Shown one piece after another: positions 13,086 to 31,518 of a stretch of 64,000 nucleotides of DNA; the stretch's first letter is position 1, and each line of letters begins with the position of its first letter. The notes under the pieces are model-generated. The model made no database searches. It saw nothing but the letters and a program-made list of their open reading frames with translations, and was not told the DNA's origin. Both the position numbers and the translations under genes were made by a program. Origin of the DNA: Clusia tigrina. Its lineage: Eukaryota > Arthropoda > Insecta > Diptera > Clusiidae. Location: the NCBI GenBank assembly GCA_920105625.2, contig OV050030.1, positions 321,828,531 to 321,892,530 of the forward strand. The letters run 5' to 3'.

Positions 13086-14327
13086 ATGTTGGCCCCGTTG
13101 ATAGCAGCCGCTGACGAGTTGACGATGTTTGTCGACCGCTTTGAGCGTCGACAGACAGACAGTCACTCGTTATCATCGCTCCGGGTCGATGAGGAGGAGT
13201 TAAATGAGAGGTGGGCCGCTCTTAAAGTAGCGAAAGCCCAAGTGCTAGCGGAAGCACGCGAGGCCAAGGAGCGGGACCAACTTCTGCATTCGGTGGCCCA
13301 GCGCTTTGAGGCGAGTTTCGACGTCTTCAGGAAGGGGCGGGTCGTAATTGCGGGACTGCAAGAAGGTATGCTGTAAGGGAAACCTGGCCCCGAGCGTGTT
13401 GAGGCGATGACTCCTGCGCTACCTGGTATCCACGTACCACCTTGCGACATTCCTCTGTTTGAGGGGACCTACGGCCAATGGCCCGCGTTTCGGGATATGT
13501 TTACCGCACTATTCATCAATAACTCGCGTCTCTCTAACGTAGAGAGGATGTATCACCTTACTCTAAAAACTCGGGGCGAACCACGTGATATCGTAGGGAA
13601 GCTCCCTTTGACGGACGCAGGGTTTGTGCAGGCGTGGGCCCATTTACTTGAGCGATATGAAAATAAGCGCCAGCAAATCAATGTACAATTGAAGGCCTTA
13701 TTGGAAATGGACCCGGTGAAGCGCGAAGATGGCGGCGAAATTAAACGCCTCCAGCGCGACATCAGCAACTGTATCGCAGCGTTGACTGCTTACGGGGTGG
13801 ATATGGTGGCATGGAACCCCATGTTAGTCTACCTGTGTGCACGATGTCTGCCGGAAGGCACACTGGCTTTATGGGAACAAACCGTGGGGGGGAGTTTGGA
13901 AGTGCCCGAGTGGAAGGCAATGGATTCATTTCTGTCGCAGCGATTCCGGACACTTGAGGCGATAGCGGGGACCCGACCAGCGAACAGTCAGCAATCCAAC
14001 ACAAGGATTCAGCCAGGCACGTCTCGCTCAGCTCGGATGCAGACTCACCAAGCGAAAGTCACCCCACAGGGGTGTAAAATTTGTAAACAAACTACCCATT
14101 CGGTGCGAAATTGTCTTGCGTTCCAGGCTGCCACTGTCTCAGCACGGTGGGGTTTGGTGCGGCGACACGGGTTATGTGTGAATTGTCTGTCGCCATCTCA
14201 CAAGGGGGATAACTGCCCCAGCTCCTTCTCGTGTTTCACCTGTCAAGAGCGTCACCATACGCTGTTGCACTCGGACTCCAGGCAGAGTCGTCCTACCGGC
14301 TCAACGCCACACCCGCCATCAGCATCT
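13086..14327 (+). pseudogene. BEL/Pao gag, copy 2
   Basis: ATG at 13086. Same DUF1759-type capsid region and three zinc knuckles as copy 1, with the same TAA after about 96 codons (13374-13376). It runs into a 20-base G tract (14328-14347) that throws it out of frame with the protease. Confidence 0.9.
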
Positions 14328-14347
14328 GGGGGGGGGGGGGGGGGGGG

Positions 14348-20125
<5,778 letters not shown>

Positions 20126-21514
20126 ATGAGTTTGCAGCGCTCTCCCCCGTGGGAGAGAACGAGATCCATAAGCAAGTCAGAAAATATGTGCCAACAAAGA
20201 AGAATATGCGCGAATACAATGCAAAGCCAAACTAGTAAATTGGTCAAAGAGGCAGCCCAACCTATTAACACTAATGTTCGCTCTTCGTGGAGTGCATATG
20301 GCAAACTTCCAATAATGTCCTGCACCGGTATAGCAGTGGATTGTGCGACAACTACAACAAATTCTTCAGCAACAACAACATCTGCCTTCTCTACGTACGG
20401 TACAATAACTACCTACTCGACTACAACTGCGACATCAACATGTTCTTCTGCCTGTGTGCAAATTCCGCCAAAAGGCGTTCAGGTAAGACAACTGCAATCG
20501 CTACCAACGAGAGCACGAACCTCTCCCACGACAGATAAAGCGAAAAGAATGCCCAATACTATCAAAAAGCAAAAAATAGCAAAAAACCCAAGCCAAAGTA
20601 AGTTATCAAACTACTGGTCGAGCGATACTACTTCGGAAAGAAAAAAAAATTTACGGCTTTGACCGTTTATGATGACAAACTTGATGAACCCACGCACAGT
20701 GGACAAGTAGTACAAAATGAGTCCGAAAAAAAAACAACTAGTCCGAAAAAAAAAGATTAAACAAACCACCCCCTATATACATACTCGTACAAGGCGTAGA
20801 ATGCATAAAGACGTTTAAAAATGCGCTTACCGCTGTTGCAGACAGTAACTTCATATATAAAGTATCAACAAACAATGAAGTACGAGTTCAATCGAATGAC
20901 TCGGAAACATACACAATAATATTCCAAATGCTAAAGCAAAAAGGTACGAAGCTATACACACCTAAACCCAAAAATAAAATGGGTTTGAAAGTCATTCTTC
21001 GCAATATGCACCCCTTCCCAGACCAAGAAGAAATTAAAAATGAGCTTGGTCATCATAAAAGAAAAGTCGCGCAATGCACTAAATGCCAAAAATACGGACA
21101 TACAAAAAACTACTGTACAAGGGATCCAGTATGTGTGAAATGCGTTGGAAAGCATCTAACAAGTGAGTGCCAAAAAAAATAACCAACGCAGCTGAAATTA
21201 AATGTGCCCTATGTGGCGGAAATCATACTGCAAACTACAAGGCCAAAAAAATTCAAAGGTTTCCATCTTTACGTAGAAAGGATCCATTATTACTACAGAT
21301 TAAATATATGGATGGATCAGTAGTTAAACCAGGAGTAAGCTATGCCGAAATTGCAGGGTCGTCAAATCCAAATAAAATCGAAGAATATCCAAAAAATTTA
21401 GGCGATAGTGATATTAATGAACTTAAGGACATGGTGAAATCCCTAATCACTCAAATGATTAATATGATGAATATCATTACAATGTTACTAACAAGCTTAA
21501 ATGCACGAAAGTAA
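20126..21514 (+). pseudogene. Jockey-like ORF1 (gag)
   Basis: Begins MSLQRSPPWERTRS, typical of Jockey ORF1. It continues with Thr/Ser-rich sequence to a stop near 20660. A second block carries the gag core (LKVILRNMHPFPDQEEIKNEL) and zinc knuckles CTKCQKYGHTKNYC and CVKCVGKHLTSEC (to 21182), then CALCGGNHTANYKA in a shifted frame. The end (VSYAEIAGSSN ... ELKDMVKSLITQMINMM) matches the usual Jockey ORF1 tail. At least two frameshifts are present. Confidence 0.83.
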
Positions 21515-23070
21515 TAGTTTAAAAATTGTAGCTTGGAATGCAAACGGCCTAACAAAAAGTATCATGAGTTGAAGCAATTTTGTCTGACAAGAAAATTGAT
21601 ATAGCACTAGTTTCAGAAATACATTTTACAAACAAAAACTATTTAGTATTTCCTGGATATAAAATTTATGTGACACATCATCCTGATGGTAAACCTCGTG
21701 GTGGGACAGCTATCATAATAAATTCACTATTAAAATATAATGAAAGGCAACCATATGCAACAGCACATATTCAATCCACTACTGTGTAAATTGAGGATAC
21801 AAGTGGGCCAATATTCATCTCCTCAGTTTACTGTCCCCCCAGATACCTAATAACGACGGATCAATATGATGACTACATAAAGACGCTTGGCGTAAGATTC
21901 ATTGCAGCTGGAGATCTGAATGCAAAACACACTGACTGGGGATCTAGGCTAACCAATAAAAAAGGACGAAATCTGATTAATGCTATAAACAAAAATAACT
22001 GCAGATTTTTAAGCTTAGGTGAACCCACATACTGGCCAACAGATAGGAAGAAGATACCAGATCAAATCAACTTCAGCATTACAAAAAATATAAAGTGTAA
22101 CCAATTAAAAATTAAAGCTTGTTTTGAACTTTCTTCAGACCACTCTCCGATAATACTTGACTACACAACTGACTTCAAACCCATAGAAGCAACAGTTAAG
22201 ATTTTTAACCACAAAACAAACTGGAATGAGTATAGGCAGCATATTGAAAATTAACTGAATATGTCTATCACACTGAAAACACAATTAGACATTGAACGTG
22301 CCATTATTCACTTCAACGATGTGGTCCTAGACGCAGGAATCAAATCAAGCCAATAGCATAAATTTAGAAGAAATAAACCTACAACGAATATTTTCATAAG
22401 AAAGCAAATTATTGAGAAGAGAAAGCTGAGAAAAAGGTGGCAGCTAACTAGATCGCCTGAGGATAAACACAATTTAAATATAGCCTGCAAAAAACTCAAG
22501 AAAATATTAACTAAAAAGACAAAATATAGACGCTGAAAATTACCTAAAAAACTTGACGCCTACCCAGGATACTAACTACTCATTATGGAAATGCACAAAG
22601 AAATTAAAATATCAGATAAGGTATCAGCCACCACTACGGAAAGATGACAACTCATGGGCTACTATCAATGAAGAAAAAGCAACAACATTGGCTAAATACT
22701 TTGAAAAAGTCCTATCAAATGACGAAGATAAATATATTGAAACATGCAATGACTTAAATATAGACATTACAACCAAAATAAAGAAAACAAACATAACAGA
22801 AATAATTAATTGCATTAAAAAACGGATAAACCACAAAAAAGCACCAGGATACGATATGTTGACAGGCAAATCACTGGCTGAACTACCTACTATAGGTTAT
22901 AACTACTTAAGGAATGTTATCAACTCAATGTTCCGACTAAAATTTTTCCCCAAAGTATGGAAAGATACTGAAATTATTGCACTACAAAAGCAGGGAAAAG
23001 ATGCTACAACTATTAGATGATAGACTTAACCAGATCCTTGACAATAAAAACATTATACCATATCAACTTT
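21505..23070 (+). pseudogene. Jockey-like ORF2 (endonuclease, start of RT)
   Basis: Starts overlapping the ORF1 end with SLKIVAWNANGL, the first endonuclease strand. Later blocks are DIALVSEIHF, GYKIYVTHHPDGKPRGGTAI, ISSVYCPP, FIAAGDLNAKHTDWGSR and SSDHSPIIL, which cover the endonuclease active-site positions. The RT lead-in (WATINEEKATTLAKYFEKV, HKKAPGYDMLTGK) is present to about 23020. Several in-frame stops. Catalytic RT boxes are absent. Confidence 0.85.
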
Positions 23071-23224
23071 ACTTTTGAAAATAAGTCAAAATTTCAAATA
23101 CTTTACGAAATATGAGCCCAAGAAAATTTGCAAATTTTCCAAAAAAATAAAGTCTGAGAAAAAACTGCAAGTCAAAATCAGAAACGCGAAGCTCCCATTA
23201 AGATGTTCAAATCCCCCCACCCTA

Positions 23225-24202
<978 letters not shown>

Positions 24203-24207
24203 GTTAC

Positions 24208-24347
24208 TATTGTAAATAATATAAATCTGGCAACTCTATTTATCATTTTTATTCTTCTTCGCATTATATATTATGTTTCTACTTTTACTGAATAAAGTCA
24301 GTCGCCATCTTACATTGAAACTGTGCGTGTTATTTCTCTGCTCAATA
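24208..24347 (+). repeat. copia 5' LTR (140 bp)
   Basis: Starts TATTGTAAATAATATAAATC and ends CTGCTCAATA, so the termini are TATTG...CAATA rather than TG...CA. The ends were set from the GTTAC target duplication and the adjacent primer site. Confidence 0.9.
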
Positions 24348-24362
24348 GGTTATGGGCCCAGC
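24348..24362 (+). other. copia primer-binding site (initiator tRNA-Met anticodon arm)
   Basis: GGTTATGGGCCCAGC follows the LTR directly. It is complementary to the anticodon arm of initiator methionine tRNA (contains CCCAUAACC). Drosophila copia is known to prime from an internal initiator-tRNA fragment of this kind. Confidence 0.85.
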
Positions 24363-24404
24363 CACTATTCGAAAGAATGTTTAAAAGTTTTTTAAATTTA
24401 TTAA

Positions 24405-26069
24405 AATGGTAACTGGAATGAAAAGCTGCGAGGTCGCGAAAATTTCGACATATGGAAGAGAAATGCCAAGTCCTACTTGGTGTTAAAAGGTTGCTGGAAA
24501 ATAACTCAGAATGGTTTGTCTAAGAATCCTTCGGAAAAGGATCGTGACGCGAATGAACGGGCGCTGGCGGAAATTACGCTCATGGTGGAGCCGAGTAATT
24601 TCTCGCATATAGCAAACGCTGAAAGTGCAAAAGACGCATGGGACTCATTAATAGTGGCATATGCAGACAATGGTTTGACTCGCAAAGTAGATCTTTTGAA
24701 AAAACTAGTACAGTTAAAATTGGAGCAGTTCCAATCCACACAGGATTACGTGAATGAGGTGGTGATGACATCAATCAAGCTCCAAAATGCAGGTTTGAAT
24801 ATAAGTGACGAAATTGTTGCTTCACTATTGCCGCTGGGTTGCGTAATGAGTATCAAGCACTCGTTATGGCAGTAGAAAACTCGAAATCAAATTTAACTGT
24901 CGATAGTGTAAAGAATTTATTGTTACAAGACGTCAAATTTGACTGCAGCAAAAATTCCACCGACAATGCCTTATATTCCAAGAATTAGGGACAGAAAAGG
25001 AATGACAAAAATTATTATAAAAAAAAGTTTCGATGCTTCAATTGTGGTCAAGAAGCCCATATGCGGAAAGAGTGTCGCAAGACTATGCAGTCGAAAAAAC
25101 CTTCTGAGAACAAAGGTAAAAACAGGACGGTGATGGCTTCCAACTCGCTGTTAGTGAATTCTAGTTTCCGCTCTCATAGCGGCGAAAGTTTGTGGTATGT
25201 TGACTCAGGACGCAACGTCACATATGACAAATGATCAGCGGTTGCTTTCGAAAGGGAGAGCGGCAGAGCACAGTGAAGTGATTTTGGCAAATAAAGAAAG
25301 AGTGACTGTCAAAAGTGTAGGCGATATCAGCTTAGTTCTGAACGTAAACAAAAGAAAAATTGCAACTAATGTTCGAAATGTGGAGTATGTTCCTAGCCTT
25401 TGCGCTAATCTTTTGTCAGTGCGGCAAATAACAAAGCAAAACAAAAAGATGTTCGAGGGAATGTATGTAAGATTTTCGATTTGAAAGGCGAATTGATTAC
25501 AACAGCGCATGCGGTTAACGAGTTGTATAAGTTAGACTGCGAACAAATTCCAGTTGGAAGAGCAATGACAACGATTGATAGTTTTGAGATTTGGCATCGT
25601 TTGGCAAGCATGAAGCAGGCAGAAAATTCAAAAGTTGGAGTTAATTACAGCGGCGCAAGTGATAAAGGGAACAATTGATAGATCCGCTGGAGCACGTGCG
25701 CAGAATCTATTGAACATAGTACATTCCGATGTTGTTGGTTCAATTAACACAAAGTCGTTCAGTGGTGCAAGATTTTTGTTGGTGTTTGTTGACGATTTTT
25801 CTGGAAAAGTTTTTGCTATACCAATCGTGCGCAAATCCGACGTATTTGAGAAATTGTAGCTATTCAAGAGCGAAGTCGAGACACAGTGTAGTCGTAAAAT
25901 TAAAGTGCTAAGAACAGACAATGGCACTGAATATTGCAATGACCAATTTAGAAAGTTTGTGCGCGATTGTGGTATTATTAATCAAAATACCTCTCCATAT
26001 ACGCCTGAGCAAAACGGTGTGGCTGAACGAATGAACCGTACATTAATTTATCGTTTCAGGTGCATGTTG
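24405..26069 (+). pseudogene. copia gag, protease and integrase (first part)
   Basis: Gag of the UBN2 type starts near 24405 (WNEKLRGRENFDIWKRNAKSYLVL). It has a frameshift near 24830 and a zinc knuckle CFNCGQEAHMRKEC at 25034-25075. The protease WYVDSG/ATSHMTND block near 25192 is split by a one-base indel. The GAG-pre-integrase IWHRLASM block follows. The integrase core has HSDVVGS, RTDNGTEYC and PEQNGVAERMNRT, the three acidic positions. It is interrupted at 26070 by a solo LTR. Confidence 0.88.
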
Positions 26070-26073
26070 CTAG

Positions 26074-26754
26074 TGTAGGGTTGATTGATTACGTTGGAAA
26101 CGCAGGATCGGCTTATGAATCGTCGATTGCAGATTCCATACAAAGTATAGATGCAAAAGAGTGCTGTGGTATGAAAAGATACCTAACACGAAGTGGAAAT
26201 GTCGCCCTCAGCAAAAGTTTTGACCGGCAGAGTGTGCCGTTGGCCAAGCTATTTGTTGTGCTGTTCTAAGTCTTTCCTGACTTAGAGTACAGGAGATAAA
26301 AATAATAGACTAATGCGAGTTGCAGTTTTAGTTATCTTCAGATTAACTCTGCTTTATTTAGTGGCTCGCTGGCTCTTTTATATCATTCAAATTATATTGT
26401 TTTCTTATTCTATCTAACATAAAATATACCTATCTTATTTTTACCAATTGCAAATCATACTTCCTAAATACTCTCAAGTCTCAAATTACCGATAATATTC
26501 ATTTACGAATGATATGGTTTGTTTACATTAATATATTTGAGTGCAAGCGCAGGGCCAAAGTCACTGCACTGTCCAATAAGCATACGACGCTGCAATATAT
26601 GCAGCGCATGTCAATGTACCACCAAATGTGCGTTTCTAGCATATTTGGGAATTGAATGCAGTGCATGCGTTGCGCTATTGTCTGTTCATTTGCATAGGCG
26701 AATTGCTACGGTGCTTATGACGATGTGGTCGTCAGTGTACACTTGTGTGGTACA
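26074..26754 (+). repeat. Solo LTR inserted in copia integrase (681 bp)
   Basis: Starts TGTAGGG and ends GGTACA, flanked by CTAG at 26070-26073 and 26755-26758. A TG...CA sequence with a 4-bp target duplication and no coding content fits a solo LTR left after LTR-LTR recombination (Ty3/gypsy or BEL type). It carries a possible TATA region (TTTTATATC near 26374). The family is not identified and strand is arbitrary. Confidence 0.7.
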
Positions 26755-28239
26755 CTAGACTAGATTCTGGTCTGGCAAACATATTCTGGGCAGAAGCGGC
26801 AAATACAGCAGCCTACTTGGTAAATCGTATTCCGTGTAGAGGCAACAATCAAAATGCAGAAGAAATATTTTCTGGTGTGAAACCGAATTTAAAGCATTTA
26901 CGCATATTTGGTTGGACGGCGATGGTTCATATACCGAAACAGAAACGTTTGAAGCTTGATGCGAAATCAGATGAGTGTATATTTGGAGGGTATTGCACAG
27001 TTTCTAAAGCATACAGACTTTACCGAAAATCTGATTATAAGTTAATTGTAAGCCGTGATGTTACGTTTTTAGAAAATACAAGTAACGCGACAAAATATAC
27101 AGAACCTAATTTGTTTGTCGATATTAGTGATGCAATGGAAGTTCATGACATTAACAATTCAGGGGAGGAAAATGATAACGTATTGTCAGATGTCAACAAA
27201 TTTTCTGACAGGGAATATGATACTCCTGATGAGAGCTGTTCAGCATACAGCGAATAACAACAAAATGGGTCCAGTTCGTCGTTCGAAGCGTATCGAAGGC
27301 AAGGCAAAAAAGAATTTGTTGTTGAGTGCAGTGTCTGATGCTGATGACCCTGTTGAAGAAGCGTTAAGTAGTGCTGAAGCGTGCGCTGGAAACATGCGAT
27401 GGAAGAGGAGATCGATTCTCTTAAATCAAACAACACTTGGGTGCTTACGAAATTGCCTGCTGGTAAAAGAGCCATAAATTCGAAAGGGGTCTTTAAAGTT
27501 AAACGCAATGCTGATGGTGCGCTTGTTCGTTACAAAGCAGGGCTAGTTGTAAAGGGCTGTTCGCAGAAACAGGGCATTGACTATTCGGAAACATTTTCAC
27601 CTGTAGTGAGATACAATTCACTACGATTTTTGTTCGCAATAGCGGCGAAGCATGACTTGTCAGTGCATCACTTAGATGCGGTGACTGCATTCTTGAATGG
27701 TGAGCTTCAAGAAGAAGTGTACATGAAGCAGCCTGAAGGTTACGATGACGGGTCAGACAAAGTTTGTCGGTTGATAAAGTCTTTGTACGGTTTGAAGTAA
27801 GCAAGTAAAGTTTGGAACGATAAACTGAACACGGCGCTTATCAGTTTGGGGCTTATTAGAAGTGATGTCGATCAATGCATCTACTATTACGTGAACGAAT
27901 GCAGCATGGTGTACGTGGCGATTTATGTCGATGACGTTTTGGTGTTTTCCAATGACAAAAAGGCTAAGCAGCGTATTAAGAACGAGTTGTCTTCTAGAGT
28001 TAAAATGAAAGACGTGGGTTCAGCTACATCGGTGCTTGGCATGCGACTTCAACGCGACAAGGTAAAAAAACTAATCAAACTTGATGAATCTGAATATATT
28101 TCCAGTGTATTGAAACGTTTTGGAGTGGACGACTGTAATGCTGTATCAACGCCATTCGACTTGTTACAAAAGCTAACTGCTGAAATGTGTCCACAAACTG
28201 AAGACGCAAAGAAAGAAATGGAAAATATTCCATATATGG
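26755..28239 (+). pseudogene. copia pol (integrase end, RT)
   Basis: Continues the integrase C-terminal part (IFWAEAANTAAYLVNR, RIFGWTAMVHIPKQKR) and a variable acidic linker with a frameshift near 27260. RT follows: WVLTKLPAGKRAI, FSPVVRYNSLRFLFAIAA, LDAVTAFLNGEL, KSLYGLK then TAA (27798-27800, usually Gln), and YVDDVLVF at about 27924. It stops at PYM, where the hAT-type insertion begins. Confidence 0.92.
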
Positions 28240-28523
28240 CATACATGGGCACTTTGCAGTAGCAGTAAAATTTCAGTATAAAAAAATTTTACTGATAATG
28301 CGACTCAAATTTCATTACCAGTAAAGTTTTACTGGTTACTGCAAAAAAATTCATTGTTCAGTAAATTTTACTGAATACTGAAAAATATTGCACAAAATGC
28401 ACAAAGCTATTTAATTGAATATGCATTTCAGTTTCTTTTCTTTATAAATTGAATACGTATGCAATAAATATTTTTGATTGTTATAATGTATTATTCATAT
28501 TAAATATATATTTATATACATAT
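28240..28523 (+). repeat. hAT-like left end L1 with subterminal repeats
   Basis: Inverted repeat, then AT-rich DNA with the palindromic motif CAGTAAAGTTTTACTG and variants. L1 has one full unit of the motif; L2 has three. It is interrupted on the right by the gypsy LTR. Confidence 0.8.
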
Positions 28524-29111
28524 TGAAATGTGGTTGCATATGAGTGAAACGGGATTGCATACTTTTAAGATCCCATCTGGAGTTTGAGAATGAATGCACC
28601 ACCCTTTGTGTTATTTAGTCAAGACACAATCTATTCGAATAAAAGCTTCTTTCGTTGTAGAGATGGTGGTGTAAAGAAATATCTCGAAAGTAAGAACTTC
28701 CTGTATAAAGTTCTAGAAACATCGAGAAAATTCTACACTATTGTAGAATTTTCTACCGCAACCATTCGAAACTATAAAAGCACAAGACTGTGCAAAGTAA
28801 AATACATTCGAACAGAGATCGTGGCAGTGTGTACATCGAGCATTATAATCGAAGCAGCAGTATTTGTAATTGTGCAAAGTGATGATATTCATTGTGAAAT
28901 AAAGTACAAACTGTAAAGAAGTAAACTTTAAGCCTAATATTAAATGTGTAAATATCAATAGTTAAATAAAGTTAGTTATTTTAATTTAACTAGCGATTGT
29001 TTGATTGCTACACGATCCAGTGGTACGAATCCGAGTACAGAGAGTTAGAGTAAATTGTCAGGAGGGCAATTTCGTATCAGAGTAAATTGTCAGGAGGGCA
29101 ATTTCGTAACA
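28524..29111 (+). repeat. gypsy 5' LTR
   Basis: 588 bp. It contains a tandem duplication near its 3' end (GTAAATTGTCAGGAGGGCAA, twice). A 110-codon open frame inside it is present in both LTRs and is not regarded as a gene. Confidence 0.88.
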
Positions 29112-29113
29112 AT

Positions 29114-29131
29114 TGGTGTCAGAAGTGGGAT
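29114..29131 (+). other. gypsy primer-binding site
   Basis: TGGTGTCAGAAGTGGGAT begins two bases after the LTR. This is a common primer site in Ty3/gypsy elements. The tRNA was not assigned. Confidence 0.75.
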
Positions 29132-29150
29132 CGTGCATCTGTAATAAACA

Positions 29151-30265
29151 ATGGTTAAGTTTGAAAAACTGAGTTTGGAGCAGCTCAAGAAGGAGCTTGA
29201 TCGCTTAAATTTGAAAACACAAGGGCTTAAAGCCGAGCTGCAGGTGCGATTAAGAAGCGCGTTAGAGGAGCAGGGTATAGATGTCGATGAGTATGAATTC
29301 CAATGTGAAGAGCCAACGACATCTCGACACGAAGAAACACCGCAAGGAGCTAATACTGGTAACTTTGACATGAGCGTACTCATCGGGGTAATACAATCTT
29401 TCAAACAGGAGATGCTGCAGCAGTTACAACAACAAGCTCAAGCAACCGAAGAGAGGATGCAGCAGCGAGATGAGAAGATGCAGAAGTTCTTCCAGCAATG
29501 CGATGAGGATATACACCAGCGATTAAAACCATATGCTCCAGCAGTCAAAGACGATGTCAAGGAATAGATACAGCAGAGTGAAACGCGATTTACTCAACTA
29601 GCAGAACAGAACTCACAGCAGAAGAATGAAATGTCCGAGATGGGGGACAAGAAGGTTTGTGACGTTGGGACACGACAGGAGTCGTTAGAAGGATTTATGG
29701 AACAAAAATCCAATGCGAATGAGTAAAAGCAGAACGAACTTGAAGCTACCGGTAGCACAAATGGTTGGAGTAATCGCGAAGTACTGGCACCGTTGGCTAT
29801 GTCAATGAAAGGTGCTGATGTCCTGCCGACCATCGCAGAGGGTGAGACTGTTATGAAAACGTGATGAATGCCGTTCAGCAGAGGAGTGGTGAGTCTCTAC
29901 AACAGGTTGTGGCGGAGGTGCAACGGTTTCCCCATGTTGCCTGTCCAGGCGAGATTGCTGAGAGAAGTATGATGGATACTTTCATATGTGGTATTCCCGA
30001 TGCGGAAATGGGCTGTTCAGCAATGACAAATCCAAAATCTACATGTATGGAGACAGTGGCTGGCGCTTTACCTTTGGAGATCGCGGCCGTTGGTTGCCAG
30101 CCAGTATGCGGAACCCGTCAGCTGAAAGTTGAACGTGGTCAGGGTTGCACGGGCAAGTACCTTGCCTGCGGTGAGGTTAGATTCGCGACTCGTGGTTGTC
30201 GGACGAGACGCAAACGTTCTCCATCACACTCGCATGAGGGACCGCAAAGGCAGGGAATTGGATGA
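29151..30265 (+). pseudogene. gypsy gag remnant with SAP-like N terminus
   Basis: From ATG 29151 the first 45 residues (KLSLEQLKKELDRLNLKTQG then KAELQVRLRSALE) look like a SAP DNA-binding helix pair. A Gln-rich coiled-coil stretch (EMLQQLQQQAQATEERMQQR) ends at TAG 29565-29567. After further stops the capsid part resumes near 29861 (RSGESLQQVVAEVQRFPHVACP, FICGIPDAEM) and stops at 30265. No zinc knuckle is seen. Confidence 0.7.
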
Positions 30266-30499
30266 TGTTGTTAAGCTGTCGACAAACTAAATGGAGTCAG
30301 TCTCGAGGGGCATGATCTGACTCCCACAACATGCAGCCCCAGAATCCTCGTTTCTCAGATCCCACGGAAAGTCAGCGGCCTAATTGCTGACAGTGTGATA
30401 AGCGAGGAGAAGTAGTAGATAAGCAGACGAAGAATGGACTAAAAAGTCATCTACAGTACTTCGATGCAGCAGTTGTATACCTGAAAAACGAGAACAGCT

Positions 30500-30780
30500 G
30501 AATGAAATTCATGGAACCATCAGAAAGCGCACACAACTGATGAGTGATAAAATGAAAGCCAGATATGATCTACGAGCAAACTCTAAGGGATTTCAGGAAG
30601 GGCTGCTAGTTATACTTCATAATCCGCAAAGGAAAAAGGGATTATCGCCAAAACTGCATAGGTACTGATAAGGTGATAAAGCGGCTCAACGATGTAGTAT
30701 ACCGCATCCAGTTGGCGAGAAATGTCAGGAGCAAAATGAAAGTCGTTCATTTGGAGAGGTTATCTCCTTATAAAGGTTGC
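30500..30780 (+). pseudogene. gypsy integrase C-terminal remnant
   Basis: In one frame LNEIHGTIRKRTQLMSDKMK, ARYDLRANS, GLLVILHNPQRKKGLSPKL and, after a frameshift, VIKRLNDVVYRIQLA and MKVVHLERLSPYKG. This is the usual end of a Ty3/gypsy integrase (GPY/F region) just before the 3' LTR. The upstream catalytic core is deleted. Confidence 0.75.
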
Positions 30781-30824
30781 AGTACTATCCTTGTTCGGGA
30801 CGAACAAGATTAAGCGGAGGGCAG

Positions 30825-31412
30825 TGAAACGTGATTGCATATGAGTGAAACGGGATTGCATACTCTTAAGATCCCATCTGGAGTTTGAGAATGAATGCAC
30901 CACCCTTTGTGTTATTTAGTCAAGACACAATCTATTCGAATAAAAGCTTCTTTCGTTGTAGAGATGGTGGTGTAAAGAAATATCTCGAAAGTAAGAACTT
31001 CCTGTATAAAGTTCTAGAAACATCGAGAAAATTCTACACTATTGTAGAATTTTCTACCGCAACCATTCGAAACTATAAAAGCACAAGACTGTGCAAAGTA
31101 AAATACATTCGAACAGAGATCGTGGCAGTGTGTACATCGAGCATTATAATCGAAGCAGCAGTATTTGTAATTGTGCAAAGTGATGATATTCATTGTGAAA
31201 TAAAGTACAAATTGTAAAGAAGTAAACTTTAAGCCTAATATTAAATGTGTTAATAGCAATAGTTAAATAAAGTTAGTTATTTTAATTTAACCAGCGATTG
31301 TTTGATTACTACACAATCCAGTGGTACGAATCCGAGTACAGAGAGTTAGAGTAAATTTTCAGGAGGGCAATTTCGTAACAGAGTTAATTGTCAAGAGGGC
31401 AATTTCGTAACA
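30825..31412 (+). repeat. gypsy 3' LTR
   Basis: 588 bp and nearly identical to 28524-29111. Confidence 0.88.
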
Positions 31413-31518
31413 ATATATATAGAAGAAATAATAAATTCCCCCATGACTATAGGCTAATGATCATATAGGCTGTTAGCTTTACTTAAAACTAGCATTTCAA
31501 AGTTATTATCGCTGAGTT
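31413..31518 (+). repeat. hAT-like left interior, broken copy
   Basis: About 106 bp repeated at 39557-39652 (AGAAATAATAAATTCCCCCA ... TTATTATCGCTGAGT). In the second copy this leads straight into the hAT transposase 3' end; here it is cut at GCTGAG and the unclassified repeat follows. Confidence 0.75.

Larger units (their letters stand above)
20126..23070 (+). mobile_element. Jockey-clade non-LTR retrotransposon, decayed, 3'-truncated
   Basis: ORF1 with gag-type zinc knuckles is followed by ORF2 with an AP-like endonuclease and the start of the reverse transcriptase. The sequence stops being recognisable near 23070, before the catalytic RT motifs. There is no poly(A) tail, so the 3' part is lost. 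Many stops and frameshifts show it is old. Confidence 0.85.
28524..31412 (+). mobile_element. Ty3/gypsy LTR retrotransposon, pol deleted
   Basis: Two 588-bp LTRs (28524-29111 and 30825-31412, TGAAA...GTAACA) that are almost identical surround only 1.7 kb of internal sequence. Primer site, gag and the integrase end remain; protease, RT and RNase H are gone. The flanks ATAT/ATAT fit a 4-bp duplication but lie in AT repeat, so this is weak. Nearly equal LTRs with a gutted interior suggest a young non-autonomous copy. Confidence 0.88.

Noticed and set aside
24208..24347. copia LTR starting at TGTAAATAAT to fit the TG...CA rule
   Set aside because: With that start the flanks do not match. Starting at TATTG gives matching GTTAC duplications, an adjacent purine tract and equal LTR lengths.
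28240..28523. Tandem CAGTAAAG/TTTACTG units as a CRISPR-like or satellite array
   Set aside because: The host is eukaryotic, there are no spacers, and the units sit next to terminal inverted repeats with a target duplication, so they are subterminal transposon repeats.
28584..28916. 110-codon frame repeated at 30885-31217
   Set aside because: It lies inside the gypsy LTRs, is present twice because the LTRs are repeats, and has no recognisable domain.
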